A DNA stretch of 64,000 bases, taken from the NCBI GenBank assembly GCA_003281255.1, contig QCCL01000004.1:1-64000 (forward strand), in the 5' to 3' direction. The stretch comes from Prochlorococcus sp. AG-347-L02 (GTDB lineage Bacteria; Cyanobacteriota; Cyanobacteriia; PCC-6307; Cyanobiaceae). This document shows, in pieces, positions 40,053 through 50,871 of this stretch (the first letter of the stretch is position 1; each line of letters opens with the position of its first letter). The translations under genes and the position numbers were made by a program. The notes beneath the pieces were generated by a model. The model had not been told where the DNA came from. It was given only the letters and a program-made list of their open reading frames with translations, and ran no database searches.

Positions 40053-40982
40053 ATTAATACTATCTACTCTCTTTTTATAAATATTATCCCTTTTTTAATC
40101 TTTGGCTTTCTTCTGGGGAAAAAGAATCCAAAGATTTCAAAATATATAGCAAGACCTTTAATAAGATTTGGTATTCCATTAAGTGTAATGGGTCTCTTAT
40201 TAAAGGAAGGTATAGATATAAATCTAATTAAAAGTGCATTTTTAGCATTCTCTATAATTGGGTTTTTATTAACTTTAATAAATATAATCCCAATATTTAA
40301 AAAAAGGCTTCCAAATTACACATTGCAGCTAGCTGGCCTAATAGGTAATACATCATTTCTTGGAATACCAATTGCGCTAGCTGTTCTACCTTCAACAACT
40401 ATAAATTTCACTATTGGATTTGATTTAGGAACAACACTTTTCGCATGGATATTTGGACCTTTTTTTCTTCAAGAAAAGTCCAACAGTAATAAAATTCCAA
40501 ACATCAAAGGACTATTAAATGCATTGATAAATAGCCCTGCATCAAGAGGGATTATTGGTGTACTTCTTGCATATCTTTTTCAAATAGATAAGATTTTAGG
40601 CAATTATCTTTGGATTCCTGCAAGAATAGTTATTGCTTTGGCAATAATTATTGTGGGAACAAGGCTTGGAATAATCACAAATCAAAATGAGAGGATTTTG
40701 GATGTAAGTGAAGAAATTAAATTTTCAATTTTATTAAAGTTATTTACTCTTCCGTTTATTATTTTTTTTGCATGCAAATTCTTAAATTTTAACTTCTATC
40801 AATCTTCTGCAGTTATTCTTCAGGCAGCAACCCCAACGGCAATATCCACAATATTAATGGCAGAGGCTTATGGTGTGAAACAAAAAATAGCTTCAAAAAT
40901 TCTTTTTACTACAACTTTAATTTCAATAATTACAATTCCTTTATTAAAAATGTTTATGAATTTATTTATTCAAACAACTTGA
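40053..40982 (+). CDS. AEC (auxin efflux carrier)-family permease; true N-terminus upstream of the listed ATG
   Basis: In-frame upstream sequence (INTIYSLFINIIPFLIFGFLLGKKNPKISKYIARPLIRFGIPLSVMG...) supplies the missing first TM segment, but no ATG/GTG/TTG is present there. Confidence 0.75.
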   Translation: MNTIYSLFINIIPFLIFGFLLGKKNPKISKYIARPLIRFGIPLSVMGLLLKEGIDINLIKSAFLAFSIIGFLLTLINIIPIFKKRLPNYTLQLAGLIGNTSFLGIPIALAVLPSTTINFTIGFDLGTTLFAWIFGPFFLQEKSNSNKIPNIKGLLNALINSPASRGIIGVLLAYLFQIDKILGNYLWIPARIVIALAIIIVGTRLGIITNQNERILDVSEEIKFSILLKLFTLPFIIFFACKFLNFNFYQSSAVILQAATPTAISTILMAEAYGVKQKIASKILFTTTLISIITIPLLKMFMNLFIQTT

Positions 40983-41066
40983 ATAAAAGCCTTTATAGGA
41001 TGCATGATTAATGAATATTGTAAAGATTATATACTGATAACTAAATAATGTCTTAAGATTTAGTGT

Positions 41067-41318
41067 ATGAAGTCAGCAAACCCTGAAAATGAATATATTC
41101 CCTTAGATCTAAGGATTTCTGTTAGGAGAGATACTTTAAGGCTTATCTCAGAGATGGCTCAAGATATGGGAATAAGCATTAATGAAGTTTTTAGTTTTTT
41201 AGCCGAAGATTCTGTCATCGATCTCGAATTAATGGAAGATTTGAATAAAATTAATATCCCAAGCAAGTGCAGCATTGATGATTTAAAAAACGCTCTTCTC
41301 AAAAAAAGACTTTGTTAA
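41067..41318 (+). CDS. conserved hypothetical protein, possible ribbon-helix-helix-like
   Basis: PLDLRISVRRDTLRLISEMAQDMGISINEVFSFLAED. Confidence 0.65.
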   Translation: MKSANPENEYIPLDLRISVRRDTLRLISEMAQDMGISINEVFSFLAEDSVIDLELMEDLNKINIPSKCSIDDLKNALLKKRLC

Positions 41319-43120
41319 AATTTTTCAACTTTTCTATTTTTCCAGTCAGAGTTATAACCACTTTTAACTAAAAATCTCGAATACTTATTTAAGTCACTTT
41401 TTTTAATTCGCCATAAATTATAAATCCCAAATTTGCCCAATTTTTGATGATTAATTTTTGACCATTGCTGTCGGCGGGTAGAGTATTCATCTATCACGAC
41501 CAATAGAGATTTGTATTCATAATCAGGTTGATCCTCATAATTCTCTCTCCTATCAGTATTTAGCCTTTCTGACAGATTAATTAATCCCTCTTCAGTGTTT
41601 GGTTCATAAAAAACTATTTGTCTCGAATAATAGTGTAATGAGGGTTTTCTTATCCCAATCATTGCTAAAGTTTCCCTTCCCTCACGAATATCTAAAATTA
41701 ATCTTGAGATATTCCTTAAAGGTAATTGCCTTGAGGTATCAGCTAATTTTCTAATTGGCGACATCAAATAAAATTGTCCAATTAAAAGTATTATTTGAAG
41801 ATAAAGAAGGATATTTCTAGATTTTAAAGAAAATAAGATTATTGCAAGAAGTGTAAATGAAGAGAAGAACAATTTAGCTTTAAAAATAATCCCAGAGCTT
41901 ATAAGTTCGGATGCAAGATTAGGCATTTCCGGATCATTAATCGAACTTAACCAACTATTTGAGAAAAAGAATGCTATGGAAAAGCCAAACAAAATTAAAA
42001 TATTAAAAATCCAGAAATATAAATAACTTTTATTTTTATTTTTTAAGCTTATAAAGCTATTACTTGTTAATAATGCAGCCGCTGGAATTGCTGGCAACCA
42101 ATAGCTAGGTAGTTTCGTTGCAGAAAGGCTAAAGAAGATTAAAACTGATGTTAACCAACATAGAGAATATGTATAAAGGGTTTCAGTGACATTGCAACTT
42201 TCTTTTGAACTTTTAAAGAAATCCTTAGAGGTTATAAATATCCCATGATACAAAAAAGGAGTGAATGGTAATGAAGCCAATATCATTATGTAAAGAAAAA
42301 ACCAGAATGGTTCTGCATGATTATTTACTACTGAGGTAAATCTTTGAAAATTATGGTAACCAAAAAAATTATCCCAAAAAGGCTTTCCCTCTTTTAGAAG
42401 TTCTAATATGTACCATGGAACACTTATTAGAGTTGTTATTAAAAACCCTTTCTTAGGGTTTATCTTACGGAGCAAAGTTTTCCGATTCTTCTGACAAAAC
42501 AAAAAAGACGTAATAGTCAAAAATGCCAAAGCAAATGCAACAGGTCCTTTAACTAAAATTGCAAACCCTAAAAATACCCAAGCTGAAATGCATTGATGAT
42601 TATTTTCACTTGCCATTCTTCTCCAAAACAAAAGCAAGCTAATCCCTAAGGTTCCCGTTAAAAGGGCATCACTCACGGCAGTTCTACTCCAAATAATTAT
42701 TAATGGAGAAAGAGCAAAGCCTAGTGATGCAACTATTGGTGTTAGCAATTGCTTATCACTCTTCTGTGGCCAACAAAACAACGTATCTCCAATCATCAAC
42801 ATTAAAAATAATGATGCCAAAGCTGAAGGGAGTCTTGCTGAGAGAGTCCCAAAACTATCCCAAATCTCGTTTTTAGGTAATGAGTAAAAAAAACCCATTA
42901 GCCAATATATCAGTGGAGGCTTATCAAAACGGAATATTCCATTAACTTTTGGAGTTAACCAATCACCAGATTCACTCATTGCCCTTGCTGCCGCGGCAAA
43001 TAAAGGGGGAGTTTCATCCACCAATCCTGTAGTGCCCAAACCTAAGATAAATATAATGATCCCACAAACTAAAACTATCAATAAGGTTATAAGCCTTTTT
43101 TTTGAGTTAAAAAGAATCAT
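41315..43120 (-). CDS. ArnT/PMT-like membrane glycosyltransferase (GT39/GT83 type)
   Basis: GLVDETPPLFAAAARAMSESGDWLTPKVNGIFRFDKPPLIYWLMGFFY; many TM segments. Confidence 0.9.
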   Translation of the reverse strand: MILFNSKKRLITLLIVLVCGIIIFILGLGTTGLVDETPPLFAAAARAMSESGDWLTPKVNGIFRFDKPPLIYWLMGFFYSLPKNEIWDSFGTLSARLPSALASLFLMLMIGDTLFCWPQKSDKQLLTPIVASLGFALSPLIIIWSRTAVSDALLTGTLGISLLLFWRRMASENNHQCISAWVFLGFAILVKGPVAFALAFLTITSFLFCQKNRKTLLRKINPKKGFLITTLISVPWYILELLKEGKPFWDNFFGYHNFQRFTSVVNNHAEPFWFFLYIMILASLPFTPFLYHGIFITSKDFFKSSKESCNVTETLYTYSLCWLTSVLIFFSLSATKLPSYWLPAIPAAALLTSNSFISLKNKNKSYLYFWIFNILILFGFSIAFFFSNSWLSSINDPEMPNLASELISSGIIFKAKLFFSSFTLLAIILFSLKSRNILLYLQIILLIGQFYLMSPIRKLADTSRQLPLRNISRLILDIREGRETLAMIGIRKPSLHYYSRQIVFYEPNTEEGLINLSERLNTDRRENYEDQPDYEYKSLLVVIDEYSTRRQQWSKINHQKLGKFGIYNLWRIKKSDLNKYSRFLVKSGYNSDWKNRKVEKF

Positions 43121-43126
43121 TTAATA

Positions 43127-44203
43127 TTATTTATATTCATGCATTACCTTATTAAGCCAGTTCACAACCTTGTAAGCAAATATATCTGCTGAGGCGTATT
43201 TTTCTACCCATTCTCTACATTTCTGACGCTTTATTTTTTCAATAATCTTTACATAAAAAAGCATATTTTTTTTATCGTCAGGATCAGCAAGATAACCTGT
43301 TTGGCCATGCTGAATAATTTCACTAGGTCCTCCCCTTCTATAAGCTACAACAGGCACCCCACAGGCTAAAGCTTCTACAATAACGTTCCCGTATGCCTCA
43401 TTCCATTTCGGAGTGTTTAACAACCCTCTGCATTTACCAAGTTCTTTTTGTAATTCATCATTTGATAAAAACCCCATCCAATCTATAGCTCCTTTAGGGA
43501 ATGATTTTTCAATCTTTGAAGCATACATCTCATCTTCTACAAATCCCCAAACTTTTAATTTTTCTCCAAGTTGATTTGCCACATATACTGCATCCTCCAA
43601 ACCTTTCTCCGGAGCCACTCTTCCAACCCATGCCAAGGGTCCCTTAATTGAATCTTGAAAAATATAATTATCTAAATTAAACCCGTTCCCAATAATTATT
43701 GGTTTTTTTATGAATGGATAATCATTAGCTTGCATTTTCGAATGAAAAGCAAAATTATTTGGATATTTTGCATAAACCTTAGAGATTAAATTACTAATTA
43801 CTGAACTTTCAGAACCCATACTAATAATATGTGCAATGGGTATCTCTAAATTTAGAGTCATCCAGATAGGAAGCCAATCATAGGACATGTTCAACAATAC
43901 ATCTGCATGTTTAGCGATATCTAATCCCTTTTCAAGCATTCCTGCTAAAAGAGAATTGTCTGGGATGCTCACCGGAGAATTATAATTTTGATGCTGCCAA
44001 CTAACTTGATCTTCACCTTCTACAAAATGTAATTTTGCTTTTAAATTACTTTCATGTAATTTAGAATTTTTTGGAGCTACAACCTCAACAGAATGTCCTA
44101 AAGAAATTAAACCTGAAACTAAAGAATTTAAAGTTAATTCAACTCCGCCACCTTTACCACTCCCTATGAACCCTATGGGAGTACTCATCAAAACTATTCG
44201 CAT
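43127..44203 (-). CDS. glycosyltransferase group 1 (GT4-like)
   Basis: GGGVELTLNSLVSGLISLGHSVEVVAP, WVGRVAPEKGLEDAVYVA, EALACGVPVVAYRRGGPSEII. Confidence 0.92.
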   Translation of the reverse strand: MRIVLMSTPIGFIGSGKGGGVELTLNSLVSGLISLGHSVEVVAPKNSKLHESNLKAKLHFVEGEDQVSWQHQNYNSPVSIPDNSLLAGMLEKGLDIAKHADVLLNMSYDWLPIWMTLNLEIPIAHIISMGSESSVISNLISKVYAKYPNNFAFHSKMQANDYPFIKKPIIIGNGFNLDNYIFQDSIKGPLAWVGRVAPEKGLEDAVYVANQLGEKLKVWGFVEDEMYASKIEKSFPKGAIDWMGFLSNDELQKELGKCRGLLNTPKWNEAYGNVIVEALACGVPVVAYRRGGPSEIIQHGQTGYLADPDDKKNMLFYVKIIEKIKRQKCREWVEKYASADIFAYKVVNWLNKVMHEYK

Positions 44204-44231
44204 TATTAGATTTTTTGCAAAAAGAAACTAA

Positions 44232-45173
44232 TTAAATAGTAGTATCAGAAAATTTATTTTCCCATAAACTCTTTCTCTGGCTAACAAAAAATACTGAGAT
44301 AAGAACAAACACCACTCCTATCCACTGCACAATAGTGAGTCTTTCATCTAACCAAACACCTCCACTGAGAAGAGCAAATACAGGTGTTAAAAATGCAAGA
44401 GTGCTAAATCCAGTTATTTCTTTATTATTAGCAAAGTAGAAGAACAATCCATAAGCTATTGCTCCTCCAAAAATACTTGCAAAAGACATAAGTCCCCAAT
44501 CAAATATTGACCAATCTGGAAATATTGTGAAATTTGATTGTAAGCAGTGCTTAACAATTAAGGGCAAACTCCCTAAAACCATATGCCAACCTGTAACTGC
44601 CACTGGATCACTTTTAGTACAAGTGAATCTAATTAAAATTGTTCCTAATGCCATAGCGAGAGAAGCTGCAAGCATCCAAAGTTCGCCAAAGTTAAAAGCA
44701 ACATCATTTATAGATTTATCAGACATCAACCACCAATTACTTAAAAATTCTTGCGGGACTCCTAAAAATACTATTCCTCCCAAGCCAAAAAGTAGTCCTA
44801 ACCATCCTATTGGATTAATTAAATTCCCAAAAATTGCCCTCGCTAAAATAGCTACCAAAAGCGGTTGAGAATCAATTAAGACAGAACCTAACCCTGCTCC
44901 AGTTTTTTCTATACCATAAGTTAAAAAAAACTGAAAAAAAGTGGCATCAATAATCGTAAAAACAAAAAACCACTTCAAATCACACTTATAAATTTTTAAA
45001 TCTCTTTTAAACAAATATGTTGTTATTAGAACAAGAATCCCTGCAGGAAGTAATCTTAAAGAAGCCACAAACTCTGGCCCAGCACTAGATACTAAAGGAG
45101 TCATTGCTGCCATTGAAGTACCCCAAAGAGCAAAAGGGAGTATCATTAAAAACCAATTTAGGATTGAATTCAT
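44232..45173 (-). CDS. EamA/DMT-family permease
   Basis: About 10 TM segments; ALWGTSMAAMTPLV, SLAMALGTILIRF, GVWLDERLTIVQWIGVVFVLISVF. Confidence 0.88.
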   Translation of the reverse strand: MNSILNWFLMILPFALWGTSMAAMTPLVSSAGPEFVASLRLLPAGILVLITTYLFKRDLKIYKCDLKWFFVFTIIDATFFQFFLTYGIEKTGAGLGSVLIDSQPLLVAILARAIFGNLINPIGWLGLLFGLGGIVFLGVPQEFLSNWWLMSDKSINDVAFNFGELWMLAASLAMALGTILIRFTCTKSDPVAVTGWHMVLGSLPLIVKHCLQSNFTIFPDWSIFDWGLMSFASIFGGAIAYGLFFYFANNKEITGFSTLAFLTPVFALLSGGVWLDERLTIVQWIGVVFVLISVFFVSQRKSLWENKFSDTTI

Positions 45174-45225
45174 TAGGTCTGCTGATAGTCTTTTTAAAGT
45201 AGTTTTATGAATTTACCTTAAAAGA

Positions 45226-46035
45226 ATGATTTGGCCTTTTAGACGAAAGTCAAAAAAAAGAATAGCTCGTATAGTAATTGATGAGCCTATTACAAGTTCA
45301 ACAAGAGTTTCAGTCCTTAAAGCTCTTAAACAAATTGAGGATAGAGAATTTCCTGCTTTAATCGTGAGAATTGATTCTCCTGGAGGTACTGTTGGGGATA
45401 GCCAAGAAATATACTCTGCTATTAAAAGACTTAAAGATAAAGGATGTAAAGTCATTGCTAGTTTTGGTAACATCTCTGCATCGGGAGGCGTTTACATTGG
45501 TGTTGCATCTGACAAAATAGTTGCTAATCCAGGCACAATTACAGGATCTATTGGAGTGATTATAAGAGGAAATAATTTATCTGAATTATTAGATAAAATC
45601 GGCATTAAATTTGAGACAGTTAAAAGCGGCGTATTTAAAGACATACTTTCTCCAGACAAACCTCTAAGTGAGGAAGGTAGAGGTCTACTCCAAGGGCTTA
45701 TAGATGAAAGTTACAAACAATTTACTGAAGCTGTTGCTGAAGGAAGGAATTTACCTGTTGAAGAAGTAAGAAAATTTGCTGATGGAAGAATTTTTACCGG
45801 AACACAAGCACTCGAACTTGGTCTTGTTGATAAAGTTGGAGATGAATTTGTTGCAAGGGAGCTAGCTGCAGAAATGGTTAACGTTGATCCTAAAATTCAG
45901 CCCTTAACATTTGGAAAGAAGAAGAAAAAAATACTTGGACTAATTCCTGGAAGTAGAATGATTGAGAAAATTACCAATAATATCTTTTTTGAGTTTGACT
46001 CATCTAATAAAGTACTTTGGTTATATAAGCCTTAA
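45226..46035 (+). CDS. sppA: signal peptide peptidase SppA
   Basis: IVRIDSPGGTVGDSQEIYSAIKRLK, FGNISASGGVYIGVASDKIVANPGTITGSIGVI. Confidence 0.93.
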   Translation: MIWPFRRKSKKRIARIVIDEPITSSTRVSVLKALKQIEDREFPALIVRIDSPGGTVGDSQEIYSAIKRLKDKGCKVIASFGNISASGGVYIGVASDKIVANPGTITGSIGVIIRGNNLSELLDKIGIKFETVKSGVFKDILSPDKPLSEEGRGLLQGLIDESYKQFTEAVAEGRNLPVEEVRKFADGRIFTGTQALELGLVDKVGDEFVARELAAEMVNVDPKIQPLTFGKKKKKILGLIPGSRMIEKITNNIFFEFDSSNKVLWLYKP

Positions 46036-46041
46036 ATCGAT

Positions 46042-46425
46042 ATGTATGAAAAAAAGCAAGATGATTATAAAATTACTTTTATTCGTGGGGCTACAACAGC
46101 ATCTGGGAATTCTGTTAGAGAAATAGAAGTTGCCGTAGTGGAATTAATTGATGAATTAATTTCACGAAACAATCTAATTAAGACGAACATACTATCTATT
46201 ACATTCACGGCGACAAAAGATTTAAATGCGTGTTTCCCAGCTTCAATTGCAAGGAAGTTTAATGGGCTTGATGCAGTTGCCTTTTTAGACTGCCAACAAA
46301 TGGAGGTATCCAATGATGTTGATTTTTGTATAAGAATAATGGCTCAAGTTTTATTGCCCCCAAATTATTTAATAAAGCACCCCTATTTAAAAGGTGCTGC
46401 AAAATTAAGGACAGATAGATGTTAA
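46042..46425 (+). CDS. aroH: chorismate mutase, AroH type
   Basis: FIRGATTASGNSVREIEVAVVELIDELISRN, FTATKDLNACFPASIARK. Confidence 0.93.
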   Translation: MYEKKQDDYKITFIRGATTASGNSVREIEVAVVELIDELISRNNLIKTNILSITFTATKDLNACFPASIARKFNGLDAVAFLDCQQMEVSNDVDFCIRIMAQVLLPPNYLIKHPYLKGAAKLRTDRC

Positions 46426-46496
46426 CCTTAGTGAAATTATTTTTCTGCTTTAAATTTTGAATAGCACGAACTCAACCTTTAAATTCCATTCCCTTA

Positions 46497-47075
46497 ATGT
46501 TAAAAATCACAAAGAAACATACTTTAAATCTTAAAATTTTAAGATTTTTTATGATCCCTACAATCTTAGTTATAACTCCTTTTTTTAATAACATCCAAGA
46601 TTCAAAAGCGGGGTTGGAATTCCAGTGGAATCAAGATGATAGTTATAGAAGATTAAAGTGGTTTCAAAAAGAAAATAAAAGGAAATTTAGAAATACAATT
46701 TATTTTTTCTTGAGGCCATCTGATAGAAGAGCTGATCTCTTAAAAATTAATCTAGCAATTCCTAAGACCTTTAAATCCACTTTAAAAAACGAAAAAATTA
46801 GTTTTTGCAAAGTAAAAATAGGTGGTTTTGAGAGTAGAACTAAATGTTTAGAAGACATTCCAGCTGATTTCGAAATCAAGACTGATGAATCAGGCTTAAG
46901 GTCCCTAGATATTTATCCTTATAGCCCAATTCCCTCTAATAAAGAAAGTTATGCAATTGTCTTAAAAGTCTTTAATCCAAAAAAATCAGGTTTATATCAA
47001 TTTCATTCATATGGGCAACCTAAAGGGAAGTCATTTTCAAGTTATTTAGGAAGCTGGACTATAGTGATCGATTAA
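46497..47075 (+). CDS. DUF2808-like exported protein
   Basis: RNTIYFFLRPSDRRADLLKINLAIPKTF...; N-terminal hydrophobic signal. Confidence 0.7.
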   Translation: MLKITKKHTLNLKILRFFMIPTILVITPFFNNIQDSKAGLEFQWNQDDSYRRLKWFQKENKRKFRNTIYFFLRPSDRRADLLKINLAIPKTFKSTLKNEKISFCKVKIGGFESRTKCLEDIPADFEIKTDESGLRSLDIYPYSPIPSNKESYAIVLKVFNPKKSGLYQFHSYGQPKGKSFSSYLGSWTIVID

Positions 47076-47105
47076 ATGATAAATTAAATAAGGATTATTA
47101 AACAA

Positions 47106-47243
47106 ATGACAAAAAGAACTTTTGGCGGAACTTCAAGAAAAAGAAAACGTGTATCTGGTTTTAGAGTAAGAATGCGTTCTCATACGGGTAAAAGAGTTAT
47201 TAAAAGCAGAAGACAAAAAGGTAGAGAAAGAATAGCTGTATAA
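47106..47243 (+). CDS. rpmH: 50S ribosomal protein L34, 45 aa
   Basis: Hand translation [45 protein letters not shown]; absent from the ORF track. Confidence 0.97.
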   Translation: MTKRTFGGTSRKRKRVSGFRVRMRSHTGKRVIKSRRQKGRERIAV

Positions 47244-47255
47244 ATTCAAATTTCA

Positions 47256-47642
47256 ATGGCCTTACCCAAGGATATGCGTTTAAAAGGTCACAGGACTTTT
47301 AATTATATTCACAAAAATTCCACAACATATCATGGGAAATTAATGACATTTAAAGTTGCAAGATCAAATCCAGCAATACTCTTATCCCATAAATTCACTA
47401 ATACCTCAAACAATTTTAGGGTTGCAATTGCTATCAGCAAAAAAGTTTCAAAAAAAGCCGTAGATAGAAATAAATTAAGAAGAATTCTGCAAGAGTGGTT
47501 ATTAACAAACATTCAAAAAATTAATAACCACAAACCTTATTGGTTACTTGTTAACCTTAAATTTGGAGATTTCTGCAATGATAAAAGTAGACTTTTGGAG
47601 GAATTTCAAAACTTAATGTTCAAATCTCGTCTAATCAAATGA
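47256..47642 (+). CDS. rnpA: ribonuclease P protein component
   Basis: FRVAIAISKKVSKKAVDRNKLRRILQEWL; directly after rpmH. Confidence 0.95.
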   Translation: MALPKDMRLKGHRTFNYIHKNSTTYHGKLMTFKVARSNPAILLSHKFTNTSNNFRVAIAISKKVSKKAVDRNKLRRILQEWLLTNIQKINNHKPYWLLVNLKFGDFCNDKSRLLEEFQNLMFKSRLIK

Positions 47643-48052
47643 TTAACATGAATGAAGAAACCTTTTATGAAGGTGGTCCAGCTAAAAGTGATTTAATAAT
47701 AAATCTACTAGCAGGGATAACTATACTTGGTTTGCCATTTACCTTTGCCGCAATAGTTAGAGCATTGTGGTTGAGATATAAAATTACAAACAAAAGAATT
47801 TCAATTGATGGTGGCTGGTTTGGTAAAAACAAAACACAAGTCTCACTAAGTAACATTGAAGAAATCAGATCTATTCCTAGAGGATTTGGTTCATATGGTG
47901 ACATGGTTCTTATACTTAACGATGGCTCAAAGGTTGAAATGAAATCACTACCCTTATTCAGAGAAAAGCAAAAATTTATTGAAGAAAATATAAATAAAAA
48001 ATCACAAATACCAAATCTTAACGAGGTAGAAGGATTTGCTACTAAATCCTAA
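47639..48052 (+). CDS. PH domain-containing membrane protein
   Basis: TM hairpin then YKITNKRISIDGGWFGKNKTQVSLSNIEEIRSI; conserved position between rnpA and yidC. Confidence 0.82.
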   Translation: MINMNEETFYEGGPAKSDLIINLLAGITILGLPFTFAAIVRALWLRYKITNKRISIDGGWFGKNKTQVSLSNIEEIRSIPRGFGSYGDMVLILNDGSKVEMKSLPLFREKQKFIEENINKKSQIPNLNEVEGFATKS

Positions 48053-48124
48053 TTAAATTAATTACAAAAACCTTTTTTTCCTGTAAAATAAAATGTCTAC
48101 TAAAATTACACACTCTTTAATATC

Positions 48125-49267
48125 GTGATAGGGTTCATTTCTGAAAAACTACTTATCCCGATTCTAGATTTTTTCTACGGTTTAGTCCCTAGTTATGGTT
48201 TAGCGATTGTTGCATTGACAGTCGTAATTAGAATTGCACTTTTCCCTCTAAGCGCTGGTTCAATTAGAAGCGCAAGGAGAATGAAAATTGCCCAACCAGT
48301 AATGCAAAAAAGACAAGCAGAAATAAAATCTAAGTTTTCAGGTGATCCAAAGAAACAGCAAGAAGAACTTGGAAAATTAATGAATGAGTTTGGCAGTCCT
48401 CTTGCAGGTTGCCTTCCATTGATTGTTCAAATGCCAGTGCTATTCGCATTGTTTGCAACCCTAAGAGGCTCTCCATTCGCTGATGTCCCTTACAACATAA
48501 ATCTCAAGGTAATTCCACAGGATCAAGTAGCAGCCATTGATCCAAAACCTTACAAATCCCCACGACACTCAATATTTATTACAGAAAAATCACATTTTCC
48601 TGTAGTTGCTACAATCTCTAGTGGAACAAAATTAGGAACAGAAGAATCCATAAAAGTAAATTTACAAACAACAAATGGCAATAGCTATTCGGAAGTATTA
48701 TCTAAATACGATAACGGATCTAAATTCCTCCCAATTTGGAAGGTTTCCAAAGGATCCGAAAATCTTAAAGTTTCCCAAGACGGTACAGTAACAGCAATTA
48801 AGCCTGGTGATGCAACAATCGAGGCGAAAATCCCTGGTCTAGCTGCTAAAAGTGGTTTCTTATTTATTAAAGCCCTTGGTCAAGTTGGTTTTTATGTAGA
48901 TGGGGCAATTAATTGGGATATTGCTGCATTAGTAGGTGCCTTTGGATTAACCTTACTTCTTTCTCAAGTTTTATCAAGTCAGGGGATGCCTGCGAATCCT
49001 CAGCAATCAACAGCAAATAAAATTACACCAGTCATGATAACTGGAATGTTTCTGTTTTTCCCACTACCAGCTGGAGTCTTGCTATACATGGTTGTTGCTA
49101 ATATTTTCCAGGCGTTCCAGACTTTTCTGCTTAATAAAGAAGCTCTTCCTGAGAATTTACAGAAAATTCTGGATCAACAATTATTGGCAAAAAATGAAAT
49201 AATAACAACTTCTGCTTCAACTATCTCAGATAAAAGATTACCTTTCGAACCTAACAGTAAAAAATAG
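48125..49267 (+). CDS. yidC: membrane protein insertase YidC (GTG start) with internal Ig-like insertion
   Basis: [77 protein letters not shown]. Confidence 0.94.
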   Translation: MIGFISEKLLIPILDFFYGLVPSYGLAIVALTVVIRIALFPLSAGSIRSARRMKIAQPVMQKRQAEIKSKFSGDPKKQQEELGKLMNEFGSPLAGCLPLIVQMPVLFALFATLRGSPFADVPYNINLKVIPQDQVAAIDPKPYKSPRHSIFITEKSHFPVVATISSGTKLGTEESIKVNLQTTNGNSYSEVLSKYDNGSKFLPIWKVSKGSENLKVSQDGTVTAIKPGDATIEAKIPGLAAKSGFLFIKALGQVGFYVDGAINWDIAALVGAFGLTLLLSQVLSSQGMPANPQQSTANKITPVMITGMFLFFPLPAGVLLYMVVANIFQAFQTFLLNKEALPENLQKILDQQLLAKNEIITTSASTISDKRLPFEPNSKK

Positions 49268-49282
49268 TCTTAATCTTAAATA

Positions 49283-50749
49283 ATGAATTCTTGGTGTAGA
49301 AATTTAGAATTACTCATAAAATCAAGAACCTCATTAATTTGGATTAGGACTAAAGAAGAGGAAAGATTAGAAAAATTAGTTAATTTCTCTTGTGAAAGTT
49401 TAAATGTAAAAAGATTCGTTTCATGGGATTGTGTCAGCGGTATAAAAGGATTAATAAATGAAGAAGGCAAATTTTCTAACAATCCGTTAGGAGTACTTAA
49501 TTGGCTTAAAGAACAAAGTTCTGAAGTTTCAACAGTTTTATTAGTTAAAGATTTTCATAAATTTTATGATGATCCATCTATTAATAGAACTATTAAAGAA
49601 CTATCTTCAGCGCTTAAAAAAACTAGTCATAATTTAATTATTAGTTCTCATTTATTTCCAGCATCAGAAGAGTTGGATGAATTAATGGCAATTGTAAATT
49701 TACCTTTGCCTGATCAAAGAGAATTAAAAAATCTAATAAAAAAAATTGCTATCAATACAAATTCAAATCTAGAGGAACAAGATTTAAACGAACTTTCTAT
49801 AGCTTCAACTGGACTTACAGAAATAAAAGTAAAGCAAGTCACTGCAAAGGCTCTTGCTCAAAGGGGGAAAATAAGTAAAGAAGATATTAAAGATATTCTT
49901 GAAGAGAAAAAACAAGTAATCGCCAGAAGTGAAATTTTAGAATTTTTCGATGCCAAATCAAGTCAAGAGGATATTGGCGGTTTAAACGTTTTAAAAGTTT
50001 GGCTCAATCAAAGGTACAGGGCCTTTTCTAAAGAAGCTAGAGACTATGGTTTACCAATTCCCAAGGGAGTGCTACTCGTTGGGGCTCAAGGAACAGGGAA
50101 ATCGCTCACAGCAAAATCAATTTCCAAGAGTTGGTCGATGCCGCTACTTAGGTTAGATGTTGGAAGACTATTTTCTAGCCTAGTTGGTTCAAGCGAGGCA
50201 AGAACAAGAGAAACAATATCGAGAGCAGAAGCCATGTCTCCTTGTATACTTTGGATCGATGAAATTGACAAGGGCTTTGGAGGCGATGCTAGAAGTGATG
50301 GAGGAACAAGTCAAAGGGTTTTGGCAAGTTTGCTTACTTGGATGGCTGAAAAAGAGTCCGCCGTATTTGTCATAGCTACCGCTAATGCGATAGATAAGCT
50401 CCCTGCCGAATTGTTAAGGAAAGGCAGATTTGATGAGATATTTTTTCTTGATTTACCAAATTCTGAAGAAAGATTAAGTATTCTGGATTTGCATTTAAAA
50501 AAAAGAAGACCAAGTTACAGTTTTCCTCTTTCCACTATCATCGATAGAACAGATGGATTCTCAGGTGCAGAACTTGAACAGGTAGTGATAGAGGGGATGC
50601 ATATTTCATTCTCTGAAAATAGAGAACTTATGGAGAAAGATTTAATAAAGGCAGTTTCTGAATTAGTTCCTTTATCAAGAACAGCTAAGGAACAAATTAA
50701 TTTACTAAAAGAATGGTCTTCTACTGGGCGGGCTCGATCGGCATCATAG
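49283..50749 (+). CDS. AAA-family ATPase, Ycf46-like
   Basis: Walker A LLVGAQGTGKSLTAK, Walker B CILWIDEIDKGFGG, AELLRKGRFDEIFFLDLP. Confidence 0.92.
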   Translation: MNSWCRNLELLIKSRTSLIWIRTKEEERLEKLVNFSCESLNVKRFVSWDCVSGIKGLINEEGKFSNNPLGVLNWLKEQSSEVSTVLLVKDFHKFYDDPSINRTIKELSSALKKTSHNLIISSHLFPASEELDELMAIVNLPLPDQRELKNLIKKIAINTNSNLEEQDLNELSIASTGLTEIKVKQVTAKALAQRGKISKEDIKDILEEKKQVIARSEILEFFDAKSSQEDIGGLNVLKVWLNQRYRAFSKEARDYGLPIPKGVLLVGAQGTGKSLTAKSISKSWSMPLLRLDVGRLFSSLVGSSEARTRETISRAEAMSPCILWIDEIDKGFGGDARSDGGTSQRVLASLLTWMAEKESAVFVIATANAIDKLPAELLRKGRFDEIFFLDLPNSEERLSILDLHLKKRRPSYSFPLSTIIDRTDGFSGAELEQVVIEGMHISFSENRELMEKDLIKAVSELVPLSRTAKEQINLLKEWSSTGRARSAS

Positions 50750-50871
50750 CTAAAAAATTTTATTTAAAAATACTCCGTAAGTTAGGAATCATTAATTTAG
50801 TTAATTTTTAGTCAAAAATCTCTAATTTTGAATTTAGATTAATTATTTTAATTAAGGTATTAAAAAAAATA

